A stretch of DNA of 64,000 nt, from the NCBI GenBank assembly GCA_023653785.1, contig JAMKCH010078698.1, forward strand, positions 1 to 64,000, in the 5' to 3' direction. The stretch is from Ophioderma brevispina (taxonomy: Eukaryota; Echinodermata; Ophiuroidea; Amphilepidida; Ophiodermatidae). The stretch's first letter is position 1. The number at the start of each line of letters is the position of its first letter. Below the pieces are notes generated by a model. The model did not search any database, was not told where the DNA came from, and was given only the letters and a program-made list of their open reading frames with translations. This document shows, one piece after another, positions 1-11,105 of this stretch. The position numbers were made by a program, and so were the translations under genes.

Positions 1-186
1 TTGCCCCTCTGTGGAATATATAAAGGCACCATCAGTGAGTTCTACTCAGAAATTGACAAAATCTTTCAAAATCATCATTTTAGGCATATCTGTAACAGTA
101 GAGTTATCCTAACAAGCCCTACAGTGATAAGATAGAAAGCAATCTAGTATAGACAAAATCTGATCTTTTAGTAATATTAAGTCCAG

Positions 187-533
187 AAAGGTGCACGAAT
201 AGATTTCAAATATCAGGTGTCCCCTAAAACATCGAAAGTACTGATTTTGCCCGCGTAAAGATCTTCCAACAAAATCTCCCCATCTGAAAGGTATTAACCA
301 GAAATGTTCTTTGGTAGAAAATTGCAAAATTTTCTGATTTCGTATAGGATCAACGACGGAAATTCAGCCTATGTTTAACATTGAATTATAGGCAATCAAA
401 TCGCCTTTTTTTCTCATCTTTTAAACATTTCTGTAGGAATACAGGCAAGAAATCTATTGAGTGTCTAATATATAAGCAATTAATATGATGCCCAATATGT
501 TGGTTGCCTCAAAATCTCCTCGTTGACCTTTAA
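187..533 (+). mobile_element. TTAA MITE family A, copy A1 (decayed)
   Basis: About 350-bp non-coding element. Its interior (TCAGGTGTCCC, ATCGAAAGTACTGATTTT, TTTCGTATAGGA, GAAATTCAGCCTATGTTT) matches seven other copies in the window. The right end reads CTCGTTGACCTTTAA, the family inverted terminus with one base lost. The left end (AAAGGTGCACGAATAGAT) is also mutated. Many single-base indels relative to the copies at 52.4 and 63.3 kb mark it as old or poorly resolved. No coding capacity. Confidence 0.85.
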
Positions 534-705
534 ATGCTGTACGGACACTACTAACAACACATAACTAAATGGGATTCCATATAGTTAGAATTGTTGGCTA
601 TTTTGTTAATTTTAGGAAAAATAAACTTAAAAGAATAACCCTGCCTCTACCTGCTAATTTTAAATAATTGGGACTCTTTCTGTAAAAGGTTACTGATAGT
701 GTCCT

Positions 706-1057
706 TTAAAGGTGCATGTTCCAATCGTCTTTGGGACCCCCCTGTATACCCGGAAGTAGTATCAATTTTGATATCAAATAAAGGCTGTATTTTTCTCATT
801 GTCATCCTGAAATTTTGAGCCCTCAAATCCATTCATTCCCCAAGATATAAACAAAAACCTGCTGTTTTAATGGTTTAACCATCAATATCAACAAAGTATT
901 GAATAGGTTTTGTAATATCATTAACTTGCTTCTTTCTACCATAAAAAACTGGCAAGTTTTGTTTCCCACTGTACTTGATGGGGCAAGATGTGCAAGTTTC
1001 AGGCTCTAATATCAAGTAGAAGACACAATAGACATGAATTGGAACATGCACCTTTAA
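706..1057 (+). mobile_element. TTAA MITE family F, copy F1
   Basis: Starts TTAAAGGTGCATGTTCC and ends GGAACATGCACCTTTAA, so the TTAA duplication and inverted ends are intact. Landmarks shared with F2-F5 are TTTGGGACCCCCCTG near the left end, TTTCTCATTGTC, and TTTCCCAC.GTACTTGATGGGG near the right end. The bases just left (682-709, ACTGATAGTGTCCTTTAA) look like the terminus of family B, so F1 may have landed in a B remnant. Confidence 0.88.
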
Positions 1058-2211
1058 CGGGAGTATTCTAACATAGAATGTGTGTGTGTGTTCTATTTCA
1101 AATAGAGTAGCTATGTCATATATGGGGTCATGTACACTGATGCCAGAATGCCAGAGCATTTTTTTTAGCAGTTTTTTATTTTTTCTTTTTTTTATTTTTG
1201 GGGCTTTTTTTAATTTTCCGTTTTTTTTGAAAATATTTTTCTTCTTTTTTTCATTTGGGAAAATTTCTTTGGTGCAAATTGGTGGTTCGCATATGGTTGC
1301 AATTTTAAGTGCCTTACAATAATGGCAATTTTGTGGGGGGCAAAAGGAAAAAATTTATAAAATATCATCACTTGTTAAGATTGGTCCAATTTAAACCTCA
1401 GAGCCACCCTCTCATGAAAGGACATTGGCATTGCGCAATTTTATTAATTGTAACAGTTTTTCTTCTAAAGCAATACAATATCCGAAAGTTACTGCAGATA
1501 CAGCTCTCTTCCATTACCGTGTGAGCTAGACGGATAAATTAGATTGATCCAACTGATGACCTCTAGAGTGCCCTGATATTTACCCCGCTCATTTAGAGAA
1601 GTCTCAACATCTTAATTGACACCAATGTCCTCCATGTATTTGTAAAGTCCCGGTCCTTTTCTTAAATTACAGACCAAGTCAAGTGAATTGTTGAACTATA
1701 CCTCTTAGGTAAATATTGTTGATATCCTTACTGGTAAGCATCCAAGTCATTTCTACTAGCAGGACGTATATAGAATTCACTAAGATTTTGATAGTACATA
1801 ATTTAGGTATCTAACCTTAATACAACATCCTATTAAATTAAATACTTCCTTTAGTGCAGTGCTGTTTAAAGCAAATGGTGTACTTGTACTATCCTCAGGG
1901 ATAGTATGTATGGTGTGTTATTCTTGACAAGATATCAATGAAATACAATAGGTAAATTATATTGATATCTATCAGTGATAGTATTATGGGGAGTGTATTA
2001 TTTGCTAGATTGCATTTTACATTGATAACATTTTAACAAATTTGGAATTTATTACCTTGCTAGCGCAGCATTTAGCAATTGAAACAATGGCCTTTTATTA
2101 TTTCCTACTCATTAGATAGCATTTTGAGGATATATATGTTATATAATTTATTTTTGAGCAATTGTCTGGACACAATACAGATGATTATTTTTATAATTTA
2201 GGGTAATCTTC
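1058..2211. other. No gene; low-complexity and unassigned DNA
   Basis: Positions 1155-1265 are a T-rich low-complexity tract. The rest has no long open frame, no recognisable domain and no match to repeats elsewhere in the window. From about 1890 the sequence begins to show loose ATAGTAT/GATATC-like pieces that may be outlying decayed units of the minisatellite that follows. Confidence 0.6.
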
Positions 2212-2990
2212 TTACCTTGGTGGGGCTATCTTCAGTAGACGCATTTAAGGCATGGTCATTTCTCCATTTACTCTTCAGTAGATGGCATTGATGACACATT
2301 GGTAATTTATTACTTTCTATCCTCAGTAGATAGCATTTGAGGCAATGAGCGTAATTTCTCACATTACATCCTTAGTAGATAGCGTTAAGGCATGGTTCAT
2401 ATTTTCACATTGTTATCTTCAGTAGATAGCATTTAGAGCATGGTAATTTATCCATTGCTATCTTCCAGTAAATAGCATTTAAGGCAATGGGTCTTTTATC
2501 ATTGTTATCTTCAGTAGATAGCATAAGGGCAATGGTAAATTTTCCACATTCCTATCTCTTCCGTAAATAGCATTTAAGGCAATGGGGGTATTATTACATT
2601 GCTATCTTCAATAGATTAGTCATTTAAGACATGGGTAATTTCTCACATTGCTACTTAGGGTAGACAGCATCTAAGAATGGGGTAATTTCTCAATTGCTAT
2701 CTTCAGTAGATATCATTTGAGGCAATGGGTTACTTTATTACATTGCTATCTTCAGTAGATACGCATCAAGGCAATGGTCCATGTCTCACATTGCTATCTC
2801 AGGAGTAGCTTTTGGCAATGGACTTTATCACTTGCGATCTTCAGTGATAGCATTAGGCACATCTTGCATGGGTAATTTATTACTTGGCGGGTTAATTTAT
2901 CATTTTTACTCTTCAGTAATGCCTTTAGGCCAAAGCTGTTTACAATGTATCACTTGATTATCTTTATTAGATAAGTCATGTTATTTTCTC
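2212..2990. repeat. 48-bp hairpin minisatellite, about 15 units
   Basis: Degenerate tandem array with a unit near 48 bp. The unit core reads TGCTATCTTCAGTAGATAGC, followed by ATTTAAGGCAATGGGTAATTT and CTCACAT. The core is itself a hairpin: TGCTATCT and AGATAGCA are exact reverse complements around a TCAGT loop. Units differ by many small indels and substitutions. Decayed units continue to about 3000. No open frame crosses the array. Confidence 0.85.
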
Positions 2991-3270
2991 CAAAACCTTG
3001 GTCTGAGGATCACTGTATTTTTACATTGGAATGGCATGGTCATGTCTTTCCCCTATTATTACTGGGCATCAAGATTTTAGAATGATTGACAAAAACGATG
3101 TCCTTAAGACAACTTTTGAAACATTGGTAAAAGTCCATTAACGACGATAGTTATAGAAAACTGAGATACAAACAAACACAACACGGCATACGCTATTAAA
3201 TTTAGTGCTTCACATATTAAACAACAGACCATTTATATTGTTTGTCCCATCTTAAAATATTAACATGTAT

Positions 3271-3594
3271 CAGTGCTTAATCGACCGGGGGGGGGGGGGG
3301 GCACATAGGGGGCAAGTTGCCCCCCTCCCCCCCCCCCCCCCCCCCCCCCCCCTTTGGCTCGAAAAAGCAGGACCATATGGCCAAAATTTGCGATTTTACT
3401 CCATCTTTTTCGGGGAAAATTTAGCAAAATTAAAGTAAATTTCGCATGTTTTCGCGTCGACGTGCTATCGCGCAAATTTTTGGTCGCAATTCAGGTTAAT
3501 GGAGCAAATCCCCGGACTGATTTACAAATGTGCCCCCTCTGGCGGGACTACTTGATATTTGCCCCTCTTGGATCGACTGCCCGGTACGCCACTG
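3271..3594 (+). mobile_element. hAT-like G/C-run MITE, copy 1
   Basis: The left end begins CAGTGCTTAATCGACC and the right end is GGATCGACTGCCCGGTACGCCACTG. The same body (GGGGGCAAGTTGCCCCC, AAAAAGCNGGAC, GGAGCAAATC, TTGCCCCTCT.GATCGACTG) recurs at 31.4 kb. Long poly-G and poly-C runs flank the interior. The left terminus is diverged from CAGTGGCG. Flanks CATGTAT and CATTTAG are a poor duplication. hAT membership is inferred from the better copy at 49.6 kb. Confidence 0.65.
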
Positions 3595-4895
3595 CATTTA
3601 GAGAGATTTAGAGGCTCTGCCATGCCTCTCGCCCCTTCCCATCAGTATTCACTTTTATCCTTTCCTTGTATTGGACGAGGACTTATGAATAGTCCCCTAC
3701 AACCTTGCCAACCATACCACTTAGACTGTCTGGTGTACATCATCTAGTTAATTCGCATTTTTCAGTCTAAATTACACACACTCTGTAGCTATAGTTAACA
3801 GACTGACACACAAATATTAAAGTTTTTTTTTTGGGGGGGGTTTTTGAGAATAACCTATTAAATAAGATTGAAATTGGTTGTTCAATTTCAAAAGCTCAAA
3901 CACAAAAATCTCTAGCATGGTGTATTTTATGGAGCATAAGTTTAGTTTGGGAATTATAACCTATTGAAATAAAAAATGAAATTATTCCATTGACAACGGC
4001 TTACACGTTTAACCCCAGTCATTCTAAAATGTCATTTGCCGAGCTTTGAAAACTGTTTGTCACTTGATAAGCATCATTTGACCCATTTTTCCGTTGACCC
4101 ATTTTGAATAAAACCAAAACAGCCATGAGTCCATACTGCTTGACACTTTGGTGCTAAATCCCATTGTCAAATCTGCCGGTTTGACTATACTTTGATAGTT
4201 TTTCCGCTATGAGGCAAGCGCAGTTTGTAAATCATAATATGGTAAAGAAATTTTGCTTGGTATTTGATATTTCCTTTTATTTATTGCATCATTCAAAACT
4301 TAATCAATCTGTAATTTTTACACGGTTCGGATGACGCGAACGAACAACAATTTGGTTTATGTGTAAACAAGTTCCCCGGATGTAAATGGGCGCAACCGAA
4401 TGAGATGCTTTGGGGGGATCGGTGCAATGGCTTTGGCAATATTATTATTGTATGCTTTCCTACTACAGAGTACATACCTAAATGAATTACACTTTTTGCT
4501 AAATGTTGTTAAACTGAAGAAAGCTTTTTGCACCGCATAGGGTAAATGTATTGTATCTACTGAAAATATAATTTTGGGACTCTGTGAATTATTCTTAGAT
4601 TGTCTGATGAAGTAATATAACTAACACCATTTCCTCAGTGTTTGTCGTAAAAACCAAAACTTCGCAAATGCCTTGAATTACTATCTACTGAAGACCGTCA
4701 ATATCATATATAGGATTCTTGCATCTGGTAAAGTCAAAACACCAATATTAGCCCCTCTTTTTGCCAAAAGTACACATTCAAAACAGTGTGAATACAGGTT
4801 CTTAGATCTTGACCAAGAAAAGTATGCCAACTAAAATGGTCTAACTTGGCTCTGCTCATAGCTCCCATCTGCATAGAACACAAGTGATGTGCATT
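3595..4895. other. Unassigned intergenic DNA
   Basis: No long open frame, RNA gene or clear repeat. Only a short T-run/G-run (about 3822-3841) stands out, plus a fragment near 4668-4690 (CTTGAATTACTATCTACTGAAGA) that matches the minisatellite core of 2.2-2.9 kb in the opposite orientation. Confidence 0.55.
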
Positions 4896-4985
4896 CAGTG
4901 GCGGTGCCAGACCTCTTTTTCTGGGGGGGGACAAATGGGGAAAAGTGAAATTTTTGGGTGGGGGGCACAGTGAAATTCCTATTCT
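4896..4985 (+). mobile_element. hAT-like G/C-run MITE fragment
   Basis: Begins CAGTGGCGGTGCCAGACC, then a G-run and AAAAGTGAAATTTTTGGG. These features are shared with copies at 33.37 and 44.51 kb. No matching right terminus is present, so this is a left-end fragment. It lies immediately before inverted minisatellite relics. Confidence 0.55.
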
Positions 4986-4994
4986 GTGCTTTAT

Positions 4995-5206
4995 AATATT
5001 TGACAGAGTTGATATGATAAATTACCCATTGCCTCAAATGCTATTTACAGAAAGCAATGATAAATTGTGCATTGTATCAAATTTCATCTACTGAAATAGT
5101 AGTATGGTACAAAATGCTATTTCCTAATAAAACACATTTATAAATAACAAAGAAGATAAAGCAATGTGAAATTGAATTCCACATCACATCAAATACTATC
5201 TTATAA
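4995..5206 (-). repeat. Inverted relic of the 48-bp minisatellite
   Basis: AAATTACCCATTGCCTCAAATGCTATTT is the reverse complement of the unit of the 2.2-2.9 kb array. At least three further degraded units follow (GCAATGATAAATT, TTTCATCTACTGAAATAG, AAAGCAATGTGAAATT). The period is blurred. A few more unit-like words lie past the MITE that follows (5413-5460). It implies an inversion, or a repeat domain once larger than now. Confidence 0.65.
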
Positions 5207-5208
5207 AA

Positions 5209-5412
5209 ACTGTGAAAAACATGTTTAGAGATTCTGGACAGTTTATATGGCTATTATGTTTTTAGGAATTAATGTGTATATCATGTTTAGAAGGGGCATT
5301 TTAGATGTTTAGATGCTAAACACAAAGCTTCTAAACACAAGTTTTGTGTTTAAATCCTAAATGTTAGCCCATCTAAACACACTCCAGAATTTCTAAACAT
5401 GTTTCTACAGTG
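5209..5412. mobile_element. Short MITE with TGTTTAG heptads and CACTG-type end
   Basis: The left end ACTGTGAAAAACATGTTTAG and the right end CTAAACATGTTTCTACAGTG are inverted repeats of about 30 bp with few mismatches. The interior repeats TGTTTAG or CTAAACA at least eight times in both orientations, making several possible stems. The CACTG-like terminus (one base off on the left) recalls the 17.58-kb element. No coding frame. Confidence 0.6.
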
Positions 5413-5476
5413 AAGTAACTATACATAATGACACTTTAAATGAAATGCTAATCTTATGAAGATGCTAATACCAGAA

Positions 5477-5845
5477 CAAGATATACCAATCAGTGTAGCG
5501 CGTCGGACTCATCCATGCTATCAAAGGCGTGCGTTGGAGCCCTGTTATAGTTCAGCTGTGTCTGGTAGTCTTTTCCCTGGACGATAACTAAACCGCTTAT
5601 TGCCCGATGTTACCCAGGCGATATTTGTGAAGCTGGTCCCGGCTTCGCTGGTTATCTCTCGATGTATGTTTGCTGATAAGGGAAAGCGTTTGATCCCAAT
5701 CTGCTGCATCCCTTGAAATGATGCTACAATGTTTTATGGTATGGTTGGGACACAGTGTCAGCGGCCATTTGTGAAAGCGCTTAGAGGCCAATAGCATAAG
5801 GTGCTATATAAATCTCTGCTATTATCTCTGCTATTATTATGTATA
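5477..5845 (+). mobile_element. tRNA-derived SINE
   Basis: The head has an A-box-like word (AGTGTAGCGCGTCGG) and a B-box-like word (GCGTTGGAGCCC) 35-40 bases apart, as in tRNA-derived SINEs. A unique body follows. The 3' end is AAGGTGCTATATAAATCTC followed by a CTATTAT-type short repeat, a tail style common in invertebrate SINEs. No target duplication was found. Pol III promoter strength is doubtful because the B box is diverged. Confidence 0.55.
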
Positions 5846-7061
5846 TTGAAAACATAGTAACGTTGCCTTTGAATATTTCACACATCCTATCCAATCCTAT
5901 TCTAAATACAACCCTGGTAGATTGCAAAAAAAGTGGCCTGTGTATAGGTTGTAATGCTTCAGAAATGAAGAACTACTTGTTGTGTGTACAGTACTGTTGA
6001 CCAGTTAATAGTTTTTAGAGTTACACTACTTTGGTTCCAATCAAATAAGAACAATCCACATATATTTATAATATACTCTTATATTAACAGTTTTCCCTTA
6101 TTGCTGCAATAAGGCTTGCTTTATGAGCTCTTTCCCAGGTCCCATATTCTATCGGTCACTCCCTCCTTTAGATATTATAAAATTAATGGTAAAACAATAT
6201 ATCTATTATTTCTTTGTAATGGGTGTCAAGAGCTCCTTTAAACACTTGTTTATATACATTAAGAGCAGAAGTACTTAAGTCGATTAGCTGCTATCTCTAT
6301 TTTTTGTGTGTAGCAACTTCAATACTACTAAAAAATGAAAAATTAAAAATGCTTTGGCTATTTTTGCTTCGAAGTAAGTCGATCTGAGAGTGTGGTGACA
6401 GATCAATATGCTCATCAAACTTTATTTCCAATTACTACACAGTTAAAAAAACAAAAGCCTTGATATGGAGGAGTCGAAGAAAAGGTCTATAGGGCCCAAA
6501 ACCTCACCCCCTTGGAATACATTAACACGCAAGCAACAGGGCATAACTATCAAGAAACGAACAGAAAGTGTTACATTGTAACACATTTATGTAAGACTAA
6601 AATCAATTATAGTCAAGACTCTTGGTTCACTGTAGTTGCCTGGAAACTCTTGGCAACTGCAGTTAGTAGGGTCTCTACCAAGTAACCGGGAACCCTTTTT
6701 GGACATCAAGGTCTTCGTAATGTCAAGTCTAAGTGATATACACCACATGCGGTTATTTGTGTTGGCCTGTGTTTGTTTGGCATAGATGGCCTGCAGGGCA
6801 TATGAGTTTGTCACACATGGAGTATGTTCCATCTTAAATTTAGAAAGTTTTCTTGTATGACAACTAAAAACTGATCTTTTTTCCTTGGAATGCCACTCCT
6901 CACATTTATGAACGGTAGTGTATGTGTGCATTGTGTGTGTTTACATGTGTGCGTGGTGATTGGAAATTAATTGTAATGGTAAAAACTGTTGGTACATAAA
7001 ATTAAAATGTTTACAAATAGTGGGTATGACAGCAAAAACCAAATGTACAGGTTGGGGAGGT
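5846..7061. other. Unassigned intergenic DNA
   Basis: A 114-codon open frame on the minus strand (6587-6931) has no recognisable domain, no codon-usage contrast and no splice or promoter context, so I do not call it a gene. No repeats shared with other parts of the window were recognised. Confidence 0.5.
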
Positions 7062-7318
7062 AGGTTCTCACATTGGGAGGAGGAAGTATGGTTATATGCC
7101 GCCTATAAGACATAATTTTAGGTCTTTTTTATCCCCTGGTTGAAAAGCAGAGGGGGGATATGAGCGAGGTGGGTGGGTATGTAGGTGTATGTATGTGTTG
7201 GATGCTGTATATGTATGTTCAGTTTGGTTAGGTTTTTTTGTGCGTCTTCTTTGAAAAGTTTAAGTCGATTAAACCATTATTAGTTTTCAGAATCTTCCAT
7301 CCTATACTTTGTACACAC
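7062..7318 (+). repeat. Pieces of dispersed repeats J and M
   Basis: 7062-7125 (GGTTCTCACATTGGGAGGAGG, TATGCCGCCTATAAGACATAATTTTAGG) matches the start of the repeat at 52.92 kb. 7125-7280 holds a CCCCTGGTT...AGGGGGGA inverted motif, a GTATGTAGGTGTATGTATGTG stretch, and TTTGAAAAGTTTAAGTCGATT, which recurs at 8380 and 8520 in the AGGTCA-rich repeat. The block is interrupted at 7319 by MITE B1. Confidence 0.5.
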
Positions 7319-7664
7319 TTAAAGACACTATCAGTGATTGAAAAAATATTTGAAATTTGCAGGAAGAGCTTCAAGTGAAGGTAAGTCTGTAGATTCTATA
7401 AGTAACCTTTGCCAGCGGCCGAATTGGCAGAAAAGGAAAAGAAAACGGCAGTGTTCAGATACGATCCTCAATTCAATTAGTGTTGTAGTAAGTGTCCGAC
7501 GGGACAGTAATGACTAAAATCTCCGATTATGTCCTTATTAGTTGCTTTGAGTTTATCATTTGCAGCGGAGGTTACGGACTACTGTACTTGTTACATACAT
7601 GCAAAATCTGATTTTTGATGATTTTTTCGATTGCTGATTAGCAAATCACTGATAGTGTCTTTAA
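7319..7664 (+). mobile_element. TTAA MITE family B, copy B1
   Basis: Starts TTAAAGACACTATCAGTGATT and ends AAATCACTGATAGTGTCTTTAA, a near-perfect inverted pair with TTAA on both sides. Interior landmarks (GGCAGTGTTC, CCATTCAATTA-type word, TGTTGTAGTAAGTGTCCG, TTACATACATGCAAAATCTG) recur at 16.4, 29.3 and 61.5 kb. Non-coding. Confidence 0.92.
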
Positions 7665-8062
7665 TGTTAAATATTAAATATTGTTCAAGTCTGTTCAAGT
7701 TTTTGAGACCATGACATGAGTTTTAAAGACCAGGACAGGAGTTTTTCTGGGGAGGCTTGATTGGCATTGAAGTCGTCTAGGATGTTCATTTCTTTGGGGG
7801 TCATTATTTGGGTTTTGCTGTATACTGTTTGAAATTTTGTGGGTGGTTCTTGCATGGGTCTCTTGGTTCCCTTTCTTGTGGTGTCCTGGTGTCTATGGCT
7901 CACTTTCTTTAGTTTTACTAGTGGTACAATTTATTTGATACTTCCTGTGTTCACTTTTCAAATATTGATAGTTACATGTGGTGTTTATATTTTCACTAAT
8001 GTTATAGGATCTGTTATTCCGAAATGAAGCAGGTTTTTTAAGCAGATTCTGAAAACATAATA

Positions 8063-8225
8063 ATGATAATATTGGATGATTTTTATCGCAGGATACAAGA
8101 ATTTATCGGTCTCGCTTTGAGTTTTGAAAATATTGAGCCGTCGCTCCGAGACCGCGCAATATTTCAAAACTCGTAGCTTGACCGATAAATTATTGTATCC
8201 TACTCAATTCATCCAATATCATATT
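8063..8225. mobile_element. Fold-back element N1
   Basis: A palindrome with about 75-bp imperfect arms. ATATTGGATGA, GGATACAA.AATTTATCGGTC, GAGTTTTGAAAATATTG on the left are mirrored by CAATATTTCAAAACTC, GACCGATAAATT, TTGTATCC, TTCATCCAATAT on the right. The turn contains CG-rich sequence (GCCGTCGCTCCGAGACCGCGC). A similar structure occurs at 58.26 kb. Confidence 0.7.
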
Positions 8226-8660
8226 CAGACTTGGGGTGAAGGTGACAATAGGGGTTCCTTCAATGTGGATGATGTCAAACGGTCATGGACCAAGGTCAAA
8301 GGTATATGAGGTCATGGTCAGTTCCCTTGGTTAGTTTTCGTTTTTGCATCGCTTCCCCCTCTTTCCCTTTGGGGGGGAAAAGTTTAAGTCGATTTAACCG
8401 ACTTGGGGTGAAGGTGCAATAGGGGTTCCTTTCAATATTGGATGATGTCAAAGGTCATGGACAAAGGTCAAAGGCTCAACTGAGGTCATGTTCAGTTTGG
8501 GAGTTTTTGTGTTTGGTCTCTTGAAAAGTCGAAGTCCGATTCACACCTATCTTGGGTCGAAGGTGCAATAGGGTTTCCTGTATGTGTTGTTGAGGTCAAG
8601 GTTACATACAGGTCAAAGGTCATCTGCAGTCATTTCCCCTTTGTTCGGCTTTCTTTTCAG
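8226..8660 (+). repeat. AGGTCA-rich dispersed repeat M1, three tandem-like units
   Basis: Three diverged units begin ACTTGGGGTGAAGGTG (8229), ACTTGGGGTGAAGGTG (8400) and ATCTTGGGTCGAAGGTG (8550). Each carries CAATAGGG.TTCCT, then clusters of AGGTCA. An exact AGGTCAAAGGTCA sits at 8610-8622. Related sequence lies at 13.2 and 31.2 kb. No open frame. The units shorten left to right. Confidence 0.7.
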
Positions 8661-8814
8661 AAAATGTTACATTCTCGATCATTATCCCATGCGAACAATT
8701 TATTGAATTTTGTTGCCCTGCAACTGACAGCCGTGCCAACTAACCACTTGTGTATACTGCCATTTGCCAGGGGGATTACGCGCAAGGTTTACTTGCTGTT
8801 ATTTTTAGTTCAGT

Positions 8815-9085
8815 GACCCCATTTCAGGACCATTTCAATTTTCCAGAGACCCTACTTTTCATGCATGTCCAAAGCCATATTCTACCAAATTTTCAAAAAT
8901 AGTAGCTGAAAAAATGAGGGAGATTGCAAGCTTATTTTCTGAAATTTTCTGAAAACCTAGTTTCGGAGGGCCCCCATTTTGGGCCTGGAATCAACCCCTT
9001 CCTGCAGTTTGTGGCGACCCATTTTTTATTTTTTGGGCCTGGAATCACCAACCCCCCCCCCACCCCCCCCGGTAACACGGGTTTA
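8815..9085 (+). repeat. Dispersed repeat J1
   Basis: CCATTTCAGGACC, CAGAGACCCTACTTTTCATG, CTACCAAATTTTC, GAGGGAGATTGCAAGC and GATTTTCTGAAATTTT-type words are collinear with 52.98-53.28 kb. It ends in a C-rich run (about 9051-9070), as the other copy does. Termini and class are unclear; the C-run end recalls hAT-like MITEs. Confidence 0.6.
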
Positions 9086-11105
9086 TTAAGAAAGCCAGAA
9101 ACCAAAATTGAAAAAAAAAACAAAGACCAAGTTGCAGGAGATCCTGTACAGACACAAAAATTTTATAAGTATTTGATATGTGCACTGAGCACGTCCAGGA
9201 TTTTCGCTGTAAGTGTGGTGGGAGACATTGATGAAATATGAACAAATCCTGAAATTTGAGCGCATAGTCCATTTCTTTCCCTAGAGCACTTGGCAATTTT
9301 AGGGGGTCACATTCAAAAGTGCCGCCCAATGTGAAACGCTATGTTGCGAGGTCACAGTCGTAATGGAGCCTTCAACAAATTTGAAATCACTATCTATGGG
9401 TATTATTTGGTGTAGATTCCAATCTGGCATCATTGAAGTTTAAGAGCGTGTTTATTTTGAGTTAATGGAGGCATAAAGATGGTGCCTTTGTATTTGTGCC
9501 AAATCTGGGGTAATACTCCAAAAGTTGACATTTTTATGTCCATCTTTTGGTCAAGCAGAGTACATAGTAGAACTTAAACCAAATTAACCAATACATTATG
9601 GAAACCACATTAGAACAGTAATAAGTGAGGTAACAGACCTTGAAAAATGGTTAATTATACTGACACATTTTGACCCCCCTTGAAAACCAATGTTGACCTT
9701 CGACACCGCCCCTATGCTTACGATATGGTGAAGATATCAGTAAACAACTTTCCCTGAAAAACTAGTTGTCTTATGTTTTCACAACAAATACAACACGCAA
9801 GTTACACACAAAGGTATACATGACCAGAGGTCATTGTCAGCACAGCGTATATCACCAGTCCATTCTATGGGGTACAGCAAAAAGTATTTTGTGCGAAAAC
9901 AATGAAGACATGAGACAACAAGCTGATTCTTTCAGAATAGTTCTTTGATGATGTATCTTCACATATCTGAAGTAGAGGGGTGGTCAATGTCAACATTGAA
10001 TTTCAGGGGGGGCCAATACAGTCAAATGCAACATTAGGATTTTCAATAGCTCTAACTCGCTTTAAACCTAATGTAATCTATTATTGTACTGGTCGAAAGT
10101 CGGCAGTGCGACTCTGGTTAACAAGAAAACAGACATTAAAAAAATATGGGAACGGAGTTTGAACCTCCCCCAACCTTGTTCCCACATGAAAGATATGCAT
10201 TTCTACTCATCAAATAACTTTAAAGTAAAGGGCTATCACATTTTGATGCCAGATTTGAATTCTCACACAAAAAAAAAATCCAGATAGTGATTTCAAGATG
10301 TTGGGAGGTTCCATTGCAAGTTTATGGCCATCTCAAATTGTCTGTGAATCAGACCCAGCATGTTTGATGGTGACCCACCTAAATTTCTGAATGCTCCTGC
10401 GGGAAACCGAAAGGCGGTATGAAGCTCAAAATTTCAAGATTTTCATTTCTCATCAATATCTATCATCACACCAAAAAAGAAAAAATCCATGACATGCTGC
10501 GGTGCACATCTCGAGTGTTGACATGGAATAGCCCAGTTAAGGGACGTTAGGATATGGGAATTACCACTTAGCATGCCATTTGTTGCTTGTACCTATAAGT
10601 GGTTTCACTTCATTGCACAACTCAACACCACACCTCTGGAGTAAGCCACAGCATCCTTGATGCTCTCGTTTTCCATTGTGATGCTACAAACATGAATGTG
10701 GGTTGCTTGCGGTTACCAGAAATTATATGTACAGTAATATATGGCTAACTTAGGCTTAGAAAGGAGGCATGGTAGTGGGGGTGGGGGTGGCTGGGACCCC
10801 AATATTTTTTTTGGGGGGGTGCCCTCCAAAAATCTTTAAATTTCTTTTACTAAAAATTCCAAAGTTTCCCCTCTCCCGCACCCTCCTCCCTCGGTGCTCC
10901 ATGCCTCGCAGAGGCTACTGATCTCAATCACCCTTCAGCTGGCCCCACCCAATCCTGAAAATCTCCCTAAGCCTATGGCTAATGTAATTATTGCTCACAC
11001 TAAAATGATATGTTGGATTCAAGTAAAATTTTGAAATGAAGTTATCATGGTGATGAATGTTCCTATAAATTTATGTATTCTATATCTTTTAATTGGGTTT
11101 GAACC
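9086..11105. other. Unassigned intergenic DNA
   Basis: Short open frames (60-105 codons) overlap low-complexity A/C runs and are not convincing. 10745-10915 is a G-run/C-run block bounded by GGAGGCATGG and CTCCATGCCTCG, possibly another G/C-run MITE. No RNA gene or domain was recognised. Confidence 0.5.

Noticed and set aside
2212..2990. CRISPR-like array of palindromic repeats
   Set aside because: Units are degenerate, spacers are not unique, no cas genes, and the context is eukaryotic; it is a minisatellite.
3260..3475. Glycine-run protein on the minus strand
   Set aside because: Produced by the C-run inside a hAT-like MITE.
6587..6931. 114-codon minus-strand frame
   Set aside because: No domain, no promoter or splice context, ordinary AT-rich codon mix.
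7374..7386. GAAG|GTAAGT as a splice donor in MITE B1
   Set aside because: B2 and B3 have changed bases at this position, so it is a chance word in one copy.
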